Positions 1-11,500 of a stretch of 64,000 bases of DNA are shown piece by piece. Within the stretch, counting starts at the first letter, position 1; every line of letters begins with the position of its first letter. A program made the translations under genes and the position numbers. This DNA is from Salvelinus alpinus (lineage: Eukaryota > Chordata > Actinopteri > Salmoniformes > Salmonidae), in NCBI RefSeq assembly GCF_045679555.1, contig NC_092091.1, positions 70,384,517 to 70,448,516 on the forward strand, read 5' to 3'. Below the pieces are notes generated by a model. It searched no databases. It worked only from the letters and a program-made list of their open reading frames with translations, and was not told the DNA's origin.

Positions 1-162
1 TTGGGTCCCTCTGGCCACAGAGAAGAACTGGTGCCTCATTTATAAACGTTGAGTATGTACAAAAAAATCATAAGAAATACCAAAACATGTGTTAGCCAGG
101 TTTCATGCAAAAGCTGGCATTCATAAAAAGTGAACTTGACGTGAGAATACGCTTAGCTTTCC

Positions 163-268
163 GCAAACTTTAGACTATGCATACGCACAGTTTCTAATGG
201 TTGAAGTATTGCATTGCAAACTTTAGACTATGCATACGCACAGTTTCTAATGGTTGAAGTATTGCATT
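163..268. repeat. 53-bp direct tandem duplication
   Basis: Two adjacent copies of a 53-bp unit that starts GCAAACTTTAGACTATGC lie upstream of the LOX promoter, at about 163 and 216. They sit in an A/T-rich dispersed repeat that starts near position 1. The same doublet is at 28332-28437 in copy B. Confidence 0.85.
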
Positions 269-437
269 GCAAGCAAGCAAGTAGCTTAATAGTTTGTGAG
301 ATATGATGATACACTTATTAACTTACTAGGTTCATTTCAATGGAACTGTCTCATGTAGTATTTCCAGTTTTAGCAGGTGAGTGTGGGAGTCAGGTGTAGA
401 AACTCACCTAGGTACATTCTCATTACTAAAAATTCTA

Positions 438-905
438 CACCCCCTTGTACTTCTTCACATTTTATTGTGTTACAAAGTGGGATTAAAATGGATTGAATTG
501 TTATTTTTTGTCAACGATCAACACAACCTACTTTGAGGATTTCGAAAATCTCCCTGGTCTTTGTAGTTGAATCTGTGCTGGACATTCAATACTTGACTGA
601 GGAACCTTACAGGTGTTGTGAGAATGAGGGACAGAGGAAGGGGTAGTCATTCAAAAATCATGTCATTATTTCACACAGAGTGAGTCCATATAACTTATTA
701 TGTGATTTGTTAAGCCAATTTTTACTTCTGAAATAATTTAGGCTTGCCTAAACAAAGCGGGTGAATACTTATGCAATGACTATATTTTAGTTTAAATTTG
801 TATAGGTATTTTATTTTGTGTAGCTCAAAAACAATAAAATAGAATTCAATCTATTTCAATCCCACGTTGTAATGCAAAAAATGTGAAAAAAGTTCAAGGG
901 GGGTG
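438..905. mobile_element. Tc1-like non-autonomous element (MITE) near LOX promoter
   Basis: The left end, CACCCCCTTGTACTTCTTCA, is flanked by TA. The right end is its inverted, slightly diverged counterpart (TTCAAGGGGGGTG at about 893-905). The outer arms continue as complementary sequence around the CCCAC/GTGGG motifs. The body is about 470 bp, A/T-rich and without a transposase frame. This is the usual form of a deleted Tc1/mariner derivative. It ends about 90 bp upstream of the TATA box at 993. Confidence 0.75.
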
Positions 906-992
906 TTGACTTTCTATAGGCCCTTTTCTATAGGTACCTAGAACTGGTGTGTGTGGGAGTACGCTGTAGAAACTCCTCCAACCCCATCTAAA

Positions 993-1000
993 TATAAATA
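993..1000 (+). promoter_or_regulatory. Putative TATA box of LOX copy A
   Basis: TATAAATA lies about 25-30 bp before the start of a short predicted non-coding exon and 1.5 kb before the coding start. The assignment rests on position and on a similarly placed TATAAAAG upstream of the relic LOX at 22521. No transcript evidence is available. Confidence 0.5.
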
Positions 1001-1021
1001 GAGCTACGTAGCCAGTGATGT

Positions 1022-1059
1022 TTATCCAGCGCACAGTTAGTCTGATACGACACACCCAG
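1022..1059 (+). other. Predicted 5' non-coding exon of LOX copy A
   Basis: The exon is inferred to run from a start about 28 bp after the TATA box to CACCCAG at 1059, which is followed by a good donor (GTAAGGG). The next acceptor is TTGTCTTGTAG ending at 2495, eight bases upstream of the first ATG. The 5' boundary is a guess and the exon needs a cDNA to confirm it. Confidence 0.4.
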
Positions 1060-2502
1060 GTAAGGGAAGCTTATTCATCATTTCTGTCAGTTAAATTCTG
1101 CACTGCCCTTTATGAGGATTTGAATGTGGTAGTTCCTTATGAACAGGACACAGGAGGCTGCTTGACACTACTTTTCTTTTTTGAGTTCAACCTTGGATGT
1201 AGAATAATTACATTGTAATTTGTTATATTGATTTGATTTTAAACATACTGTACATGTTATTTGGTACATACATGAACTAACATTTTTAATTTGTAAAAGA
1301 CTAGGAATATTTGGGTCATTCAAATCTTTTGGGTAGTGTAACTTCACTATACTGTATCTTTTTGTTATCAACTAATTTAAACATTCTTTCATAAAGAGCA
1401 CATGTTTTTTAATCATTTTTTATTAAGTTGAACATCTCAAGAGGTTATTAACAAAAAGAACTATAGTTTTCCTGTATATACACCCTCGTTATTGTTATTT
1501 TATTGTTGCTGTTTGTGTTTTTACTTTAGTTTATTTAGTAAATATTTTCTTAACTGCATTGTTGGTTAAGGTCTTGTAAATAAGAATTTCACGGTAAGGT
1601 CTACCTGTTGTATTCGGAGTGTGGAACAAATTAGATTTGAGGTACCTATTATATTACAAATAAAGTAACAGGGTTGACAAATTCATCTTAAATCAGCCAT
1701 AAATCCATCCCCTCGTGACGGGGGAGTGGAAGCTTGTGTGAAACAGAGAAGGGCAATTGAAGGCAAGCTGCATGTTTTTTTTCCTTTTTTTTCTTCTATT
1801 TATCGTTACAAAAAATTATTCCTGTCTGACTATGGGTAACCAGGTTGACGTGCTATGCGCAACCCGCTCAGTTTCCCACCAAAAAACACGAGAAAATGGC
1901 CAAAAAGAGTAGAACCAGCTCACCTGCTTTCACACTTTGATTTGATTATTAGATGTTAAATGTTTCTTTAAAAAAATATATTTAAAAAGGAATAGTTTCA
2001 CCATGTTAAGTTCACGTAACAGTATTGACCTTAAACTGAGGGACAGACATTTCATTAGATCAATCACTAATCACATAAAAAAAAATTATCATCTTCAGAA
2101 ATGGCTGTCAAAGTAACAAATTAACTAGGGCTTTACAGTGATAGTGAAAATGAAGAAATGTGAGGGTTAAGTGGGTTAAATCTTCCCAGAAGTCACAGAG
2201 GGTGCACAAAGGGACATGTCAAAATGCAGAATTTTGGTACTTTTGAAATGATTTATTCACATGCAAAAACATATTTATTGAATTTTCCTAGTGGTCTGTA
2301 TTAAATGTCACTTCATTTAATATAACAGGCTTTTCAAATCCAATACAATTTGTACTTAAACATGTTTTACTGTGGCAAACATTTGGTTGCAGTTGATCAT
2401 CTCACATGGTTCTATTGAGTTAGCTTCGGCTAAGTTGTAATGCTGTATGTCTAATATGTTGTCTCGCTGTATCTGTATAAGTATTTGTCTTGTAGAATCA
2501 TC

Positions 2503-5500
2503 ATGATGAAGTACACAGTGAAAGTGTTTACTGGAGAAATTATGTTTGCCGGAACATGGAACAGTGTTTACGTTAAACTGGTCAGCACAAACGGAGAAAG
2601 TGAACGCACGTACATCCCTAAAACCGCCAGCCAAGGATCGGTAAGTTTTTTAAAAATGAAGTTGCGTTATGCCACATTCCATCTGGGTGTGGAAGTGAAA
2701 CAAAGTATTAAACCTCCTGTACTGTCAGAAAGGCCAAATTAAAGCTACATTCTGGGATTTGAAAAACAACAAAACAAACAGGCTCAACTTAGTTGACATT
2801 GAGAGAACATTGTTTGTTTTCTGGGATCATTCTAACTGGGATCATGTCATCTATCTCTCTAAAGGTGATTGAGCACAATGTGTTCTGTCCCTTCTCCCTG
2901 GGCCATCTGGAGTTTGTGGTACTGGAAACAGAGCCATACTGCCTGCTCGGCTACATCAAAAATGACTGGTTCTGCTCTAAAGTAGTGGTGACCACACCAG
3001 AAGGAGACACGGCCAACTTCCCCTGTTACCACTGGATCTCAGGCTATGTGCCGCTGATGATCAGAGAGGGCACTGGTCAGTATGTTGATATATAGATCAT
3101 TGTCTAGGTTAAGCTCTGAGTATACCTGCTGTGCCTATGACACACAGCTATAGGTCAGCTAGCTGAATGTCATTTGTAGTAAAATCATATTTTATTTGTC
3201 ACGTGCCGAATACAACCGGTGTAGACCTTACCGTAAAATGCCTACTTAAAATGCCTAAGTCCTTAAGCAACAATGCAGAATTAAAAAAATTAAGTAAATA
3301 TTTAGTAAATAAACTAGAGTAAATAACGCAATAAAATGACAATAACGAGGCTAAATACAAGGGGTACCGGTACCGAGTCAATGTGCAGGGGTACAGGCTA
3401 GTTAGGGTAATTGAGGTACTATGTACATGAAGGGTATGCGTAAAGTGCATAGATAATTACCAGAGAATAGCAGCAGCGTATGTGAGTCAATATGCAGGGG
3501 TAAGGGTTAGTCGAGGTAATTGAGGTACTACGTACATGAAGGGCAGGTGTAAAGATAACAGATAATAACCAGAGAATAGCAGCAGCGTATGTGAGTCAAT
3601 ATGCAGGGGTAAAGGTTAGTTGAGGTAATTGAGGTACTACGTACATGAAGGGCAGGTGTAAAGATAACAGATAATAGCCAGAGAATAGCAGCAGCATATG
3701 TGAATGTATTAATATGAATAAAGAGGGGTTCATTGAAAAAAGTCTGGGTAGTCATAGTTTATTTTGAAGTGTGTATGAAAGGGTCCATATTTATGGAATA
3801 ATGGTCGATATACACAGTGGATTTCTTAAGATATTGACCAATACATAAAAACATGAAAATTATCAACATTTCTGGTCTTTTGTATACAAGGTAAGCTAAT
3901 ATTCAATGAGACCTACCGAAGGGCCATAGAGGAGAGAAAGAAGGAGCTGCAGAGTCGCTGTGAGGTGTACCGGTGAGCTTTGTGGAAACATTACTAAAGA
4001 TACAGTAGCTAATTTAAACAACATCCAAATAAAAACATAACTCTTACACACAGATAAATTGATGTGCAATTGGAATAAAAGAGGCAGGTGGCTTAGCCAT
4101 TAAGAGCGCTGGGCCAGCACCGACTAGGTTAATAATCTGTTGTTATGCACTTGAGCAAGGCACTTAACCCTAATTGCTCTGGATAAGTGTCTGCTTAACA
4201 ACATAATTTTTATATAAGCCCCCTCCCTTTTTGCATGGTTTAGGCCTGGGTTCAAATACTATTGGAAATCTTTCAAATACTTTGAGCATTTAGTTTAGCC
4301 TGCCTGGAGTAGCAGGTGGGCGGGGTTTGCACTTAAAATAATCAACCCAGGTCTGGTATGGTAGTGTGTAATAGTGAATGACAGGGTGTGTATCCCGTCT
4401 TGATTTACCGTGTCTATTCCCTTCAGCTGGAGTATATATGCCGAGGGTCTACCCCAAATAATGAAAGTTGCCAGCGCTTCTGGTCTCCCTGCTGAGGTCC
4501 GCTTCTCTTTCACCAAGGACTTGGAGATGAAGTTCACAGCAGCCAAAGTGTAAGTTAGAGCACTGGTTCTCAACCTTTTTTGCTTACTGTACCCCAATCC
4601 CAGTTAGCTCTGTGTGGAGTACACCTGAAGTACCCCCTTCGTGTGAATTTCACCTTTTGGCCTATTTTCTTATGGGTCTTCCCAAGTACAGACCAAGAAC
4701 CCCCAGGGGTACATGGATCCCAGGTTGAGAACCATGAGGCAACACCAGGAAATGCATTCGATCTGTCATTATCTATGTTGGCATGTCCCCAACATACCTG
4801 TGAAAATATTTCCTTTAAAAAATATACATCTAACAAGCCATTCAGCCATTTAGCAGAAATTGTATATATGTTATATACACTCAACAAAAACATAAACATA
4901 ACGTAAAGTGTTTCATGAGCTGAAATAAAAGATACCAGAAATTGTCCATACGCACAAAAAGCTTATTTCTCTCAGATTTTGTGCACGAATTTGCTTACAT
5001 CCCTGTTAGTGAGCATTTCTCTTTTGGCAAGATAATCCATCCACCTGACAAGTGTGGCATATCAAGAAGCTGATTAAACAGCATGATCATTACACAGGTG
5101 CACCTGTGGCATTTGTCAAAAAACACAATGCCAAAATGTCTGAAGTTTTGAGTGAGTGTGCATTTGGTCTGCTGACTGCAAGAATGTCCACCAGAGCAGT
5201 TGTCAGAAGAATTGAATGTTCACTTCTCTACCATAAGTCGCCTCCAACGTCGTTTTAGAGAATCTGGCAGTACGTCCAACCGGCTTCATAACCGCAGACC
5301 AAGTGTAACCGCGCCAGCCCAGGACCTTCTTCACCTGCGGGATCGTCTGAGAACAGCCACCCGGACTGCTGATGAAACTATGGGTTTGCACAACCGAAGA
5401 ATTTCTGCACAAACTGTCAGACACCTTCTCAGGAAAGCTCATCTGCGTGCTCGTCGTCCTCACTAGAATCTTGACCTGACTGCAGTTTGGCGTCATAACC

Positions 5501-8500
5501 GACTTCAGTGGGGAAATGCTCACCTTCGATGGCCACTGGCACGCTGGAGAAGTGTGCTCGTTGCTTTGCGGATGAATCCCAGTTGGTGTCGTGTGGGCGA
5601 GCGGTTTGCTGATATCAACATTGTGAACAGTGTGCCCCATGGTGGCGGTGGGGTAATGGTATGGGGAGGAATAAGCTACGGACAAAGAACCAAATTGCAT
5701 TTTATCGATGGCAATTTGAATGCACAGAGATAACGTGATGAGAGCCTGAGGCCCATTGTCGTGCCATTTATCCTCCGCCATCACCTTATTTTTCAGCATG
5801 ATAATGCATGTCGCAAGGATCTGTACAAAATTCCTGGAAGCTGAAAATGTCCCAGTTCTTCCATGGCCTGCATGCTCACCAGACATGTCACCCATTGAGC
5901 ATGTTTGGGATGCTCTGGACCAACATGTACGACAGCGCTTTCCAGCCAATATCTAGCAACTTCGCACAGCCATTGAAGAGGAGTGGGACAACATTCCACA
6001 GGCAACGATCAATAGCTTGATTAACTCTATGCGATGGAGATGTGTCGCACTACCTGAGGCAAATGGTAGTCACACCAGATACTGACTGGTTTTCTGATCC
6101 ACGCCCCTACCTTTTTTTTGGTATCTTTGTCCAACAGATGCAAATCTGTATTCCCAGTCATGTAAAATCCAAAATGTATTTATTTAAATTGACTGACATC
6201 AATTGACTCTTTGAAATTGTTGCATGTTGCGTTTACATTTTTGTTCAATGTATGTTATACTGTATATGTTATGTATATGTTATATATTTATTTATTACAT
6301 AAATATAATAAATGAATACATGCCATTTAGCAGACACTTTTAGCAAAAGAAACATACAGTGCGTTTATGCTTTTTTCACATAGGGTGGCCCCAGCAGGAA
6401 TCAAACCCACTATCATTGTAGCCATGTTCTACCAACTGGCCACACAGGACTATAGGAACACATTTAACCCAAAGAGCAGACATTTATCAAATTGCGATTG
6501 ACACATATTCAATATATGTGGCCTGTGCATGAATCAACCACCCAAGGGGGAGGATGAAGAGTAAGGGACCCAACACAGACACCTGGGGGACACTCTGGTG
6601 GTGTTAAAACCATTCTCTAACCAAATGCACCATCCAACGAAGTCTTTTGCATGTTGAAGTTCATTTCCTTCTCTGTCCCGGCAGATGGGTGAAGCTGAAA
6701 CTAGCAGGACTGTCCACCAACAAGGAACAATGGAAGAGCCTAGATGAGCTCAGTCAAGTCTTCAATAGCCACACGACTGATGTTTATGGTAAGGTCTGGT
6801 CAGTAGTGTCTGTCTTGAATAAGTCATGGATTCAAATGGTTTACTCATTATTATTTGATTATTTTGTTATCTATTAGACTATGTCAAAAAGAACTGGAAG
6901 GAGGATGAGTTTTTCGGGTATCAGCTTCTGAACGGCATCAACCCCATGATGATCCATCGCTGCTCCAAGCTTCCAGAGAACTTCCCCGTCACAGAAGACA
7001 TGGTGAAGGCTTCCCTTTTTGGAAAAAGCCTTGAGGAGGAAATTCAGGTTTGTTACTCATCGTTCTGTTATTGCTCTAGTGGTTTCTTCCTCAGTAATTT
7101 GTGTGTAGTACATTACATTGTGTCAGTAGCCTACATAATTATTTGGTATGGTGTTGATGGTGTTCCTAACTCATTCGTGTCCTAACCTAAACAGAAAGGT
7201 AACATCTTTCTGGTTGACTACAAGCGCCTGCATGGAGTGACTGCAAACGTGATCAATGGGAAACAGCACTTCTTGGCTGCTCCTCTCTGCTTCCTCTACA
7301 TGACTCCAGAAGATAAGCTCATGCCCATCGCAATCCAGGTACATCTCACATGAGAGTGAAATGTAGAGTTCTGAACTCCACATTGAAGAAGCTCAACAGA
7401 ACATTTGCCACTGGGGATGCTCTTGAGCCAAAAGGGGTCCCCTAAATGGACAGAAATATTGCCCAGAAATGACCTATTTGACCAGAAAGCAAAAACCATG
7501 AGCAAAAGCATATACTGATTTTGTGTTATCACGAGTAAAACATTTGATTAATGTTAGCCACATTTTTAAGTAAACAATTAACAATTCAACCTATGAATGT
7601 CTTTAAATTAATTATAGTGACAATATACGCATTCTCAATTAAGGAATATTGTGTGTGTATATTGTCACTATCATTAATTTAAAGACATACATAAGATGAA
7701 CTGTTAATTGCTTACTTAACTTTGTCTTGAGTGTTGTCTGAATGGTACATGATATAACATTAACCATGATTGTTCCATTTCCTTTTACAGCTGAAGCAGG
7801 ATCCTGGAAAAGACAACCCCATCTTCCTTCCTACTGACTCTAAGTATGACTGGCTCCTGGCCAAGATCTTTGTGAGGAACGCTGACTTCGCTGAACATGA
7901 GCTGAACTTTCACTTGCTGAGGACTCACCTGCTGGCTGAGGTGTTTGCCGTGTCGACACTGCGTAACCTACCAATGGTGCATCCCATCTACAAGGTACCT
8001 ACCTGGTGCTCTGTTTGCAGACAGTATGTTTTCAACTGTTATTAAACAATATCTGTGTAAGTTATTTTCCAATCAACTGAATATGTATAACATGATAATT
8101 CAAGAGAAACCTTAGGAATTCGAAAAATATCTATACAAAATGCATGTATTTTCTTTTAATAATTGAAAGTTGGAGTAGATTGTAGTACAGTAAAATACAT
8201 AGCTTCTTTAGTTGTGCATTTAATGTATGATTGTTCCATCTTTCTCCATAGCTCCTGATCTCTCACTTCCGCTACACTCTGCAGAGCAACACTCTGGCTA
8301 GAAAGGCCCTCATATCAGAGAAGGGGGTGATCACAGAGGTACTGCCTATCCCATTCTTATATTGTTGTGTTCTATAATACGCTAAGACTTATGGAATGTC
8401 ACAATGCTAGTGGATACTGATACCAGTATTTCGCAGACCACATGAGTCGCTCGCCAAATAGTTTTCCACCGCAAATTGTCAAAAACAAATCTCACAAGTC

Positions 8501-11500
8501 TTAGACACCATCTAATCAATGCAACATTATTCCACCCCTGGTTCGCCACTATTGGCTTAAAAAGCGAAACCTCACACAATATCTGCTAATTAATTTCCAC
8601 AATATTGCTCCCGTCTGTTTGTGTGATGCGTGCGTTTGTCTAACATTCCGTCCGTGTGTAACCAGTTGTGATAACCGTATTGTGGGTTCACAAAAATACT
8701 TTCCCAAAAACCTTCTTAATTAAATGTTAAATGCAAAGTAGGCTTACTGGCAGAAGCATTCCACATAAGTATAGAATTTGTATCTATTATGTGTTATTTG
8801 CTAACTTTAAAAAACATGAGCTGGCACACACTCAGAAAAATGTGTTTGTGTGGAGGTGCTGACTAACAGCAAATAAACTATAAACTATCAAAATAAAGAG
8901 TGTCGCACACTCCATATATAAACTCCCAGTCATTTAATGGGTATTTACCAACGTTTCGGCATCCCTGTACCTTCTTCATGGTAATGTCATGAATACTTGA
9001 ACCAGGTTATGTAGACAAACAGTGTAATTAGTGCAACCAATGACAATAGTGAAGGGAGTGTCATAATGATTTAGTTAATTTGAATTAATTAGTGAAACTG
9101 TTAAAAAACAATAGTTTGTGGCATGTTAAATATATTAGGTTATTATCATATAGAAACAGAATTGAATATTGTACATAATATTAGCATCAACATACATTGT
9201 TTAATTGTTTTGTATTTCATTTCATTTGTTACATGTAATCTTTAGTTCAATCTTAATGCATAATAAGCATCAACAGTGGGAACATATTAGGTGTGCGCTA
9301 ATAAGCTGTAGAAAGAATATATACATTTTTAAGACTTATTCATAAAAGAAAGAATTGTTCATAAGAAGGGCCTGAGATCAAAGTCAATATTCAGACCACT
9401 ACGGGTCAATGTTTTTAGATAGAATATCCAGTAAGCCTCCCTTTGTGGTAGTAGGACCTCAATGTCACCTCCTCTCCTTGGTAGAGCAACATGCTCAATG
9501 CCTGTGTATTTGAGGGAGGAGATTATATATATCATTTAAAAAAAAACATATTTAACCCCTTATTGGCACAAACTACCTCCATACTTCCATTACTTCTGTT
9601 TGTATGGTTTATCTTCAGACGAGTCCCGTAGAGTTAAACAGAGAACACCATCGTGTTCGTGAGAGTCTCCCCTTTCCATAGCGACCCAAATGGTTAGAAC
9701 GCTACAGACAGAAGTTGGCTGAGTCCTGTGACACTTGAAGTGGTCAAAGAGCAAAACGGAGAAGAACACCATCGTGAGAGTCTCCCCTTTCCATTATAGT
9801 TTCTGAACCAAATAAAATGGTGAAAACAACATGATTTGGGAATAAAAACAATTAAATAGCATTTTTTAGGGGGGGAAATCACCGATTTTATAGGGCCACC
9901 CTTAGCGCTGTTTATTAACCATTATTTTACGAGGTATATTAATAAAAACAGCGCACTATCTTCTCTTGTACACTGAGGACCTGGGGAAGAGTTGCAGGGG
10001 AGAGGAGAAGAATGTGCCTATTTGGAAGCTAGAGAGAAATGTGTAGCTTGTGGCGTTTCATTTTTTAAATGTAGCTTTCATACTAGAAAAGGTTGGAGAC
10101 CTCTGAGTTAGCACTAGCAGTGCATTCAAAAGTCTAGGGAAAGAGCACGGCATTTCGAAAAAATATGCACAGATTTGGAATCCCCCTGCATTCCCCATAC
10201 TTTTGAATGCACGGCTAACTGATACAATTCATTTTCACTATCATTGCTACGTTCTCCAAACATTCTAGCCAAATTATTTTGGATTTGCTAAATTACCAGC
10301 TAGCATATTTAAAAACTGTTTGGATGAAACAACAACACTAGGTAAATCTAAAATAAGGCGTTCTGAACACTACGATTATACAATTTTAACATTGGGGTAC
10401 CTCTCACATTTGACGAATCAGTCAAGCCAAATCGTAATGAGCTGGTTATCGTTATGAGACGTACACCTAGCGACACATACCTCAGTAGAGTGATTCAATC
10501 ATCAGGCTGAACTCTGTCACGTTTGTAGTGTTGTGATACATTTCTGTGAATCTCTCAGCCGTAAAATGTTTATTAATAGCCCCACCGTTCCAGGCCGATC
10601 TCCCCACCGCCCTGCCCGCCGGAGCTCACCAGCCAAAGGCCTTCCATCTCTCTCTGTGTCTCTTTCTCCGGCTACCCTCCCCCACCTCAGGTCCCTTTCT
10701 ATCTACCAGTGTCTACCTTTCTCACAGGTCTCGCTGCCACCACTGCAGCGTCTCACCTTCTTTCACCTCAATGACCTCTCACATCCCTACCTACTCAGCC
10801 AGTTACAGTTGCCGCCCTTCAAGGTGCGATGCTGTCCCAGTTCAGTAAACCGACTGCCTCTTTGATCCAGTCATCACAGCAAAGCCCCGCCCTCCGGCCA
10901 ACCACTCCGTGTCTATGGCCACCCCGGCTCATTCTCCACCCACTCCCTGATCCTCAATCCGCCTCCAGTCTCTTCCTCTCTCTGCCAGCAGATCGTACAA
11001 GGTGCAGACGTTAATCTTGCCGCTCTCCTCACTCCTTCTACCGCACAGGCCTTACTCCGCATCTTCGACTGCAGCCTCTTCCAGGTGCCCCTATGCTCCA
11101 ATGACCCACACCAATCCAGGGTTTCACTGTCCCAGAATTGTTCTTGGCTATCTCCCATTACATAGATGTCATCTGCTCAGAACATCCTTCTCGCCACCAA
11201 GAGTTGGACGACTACCAATCCATCATCACGGATCCGGCTGTCCGTTTCGGTGGTACAACCTTTTACGACTACCATCGCCGGTTCTCAGAAGCCGCTGCCT
11301 CCAGGCTCCTGCAGTGGAACATCGTGACGTACTGGGACGCCCTCGACGTTGAGCTCCACTGTCGCATCTTCGCCGGCAAAGTGTCCCTCGCCTGCGACCT
11401 CTGTGGTTGCCCATCCCACCCTGCCACCCTCCCACCCTGCCACATGCTCCCTGTCTGCCCCTCTGAAGTGTCATCTGCCCTGCCTCTGCTCGCTGTTCCG

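Noticed and set aside
5203..5949. 248-codon open frame on the minus strand (again at 33372-34118)
   Set aside because: It is antisense to the Tc1-like transposase and has no motif of its own.
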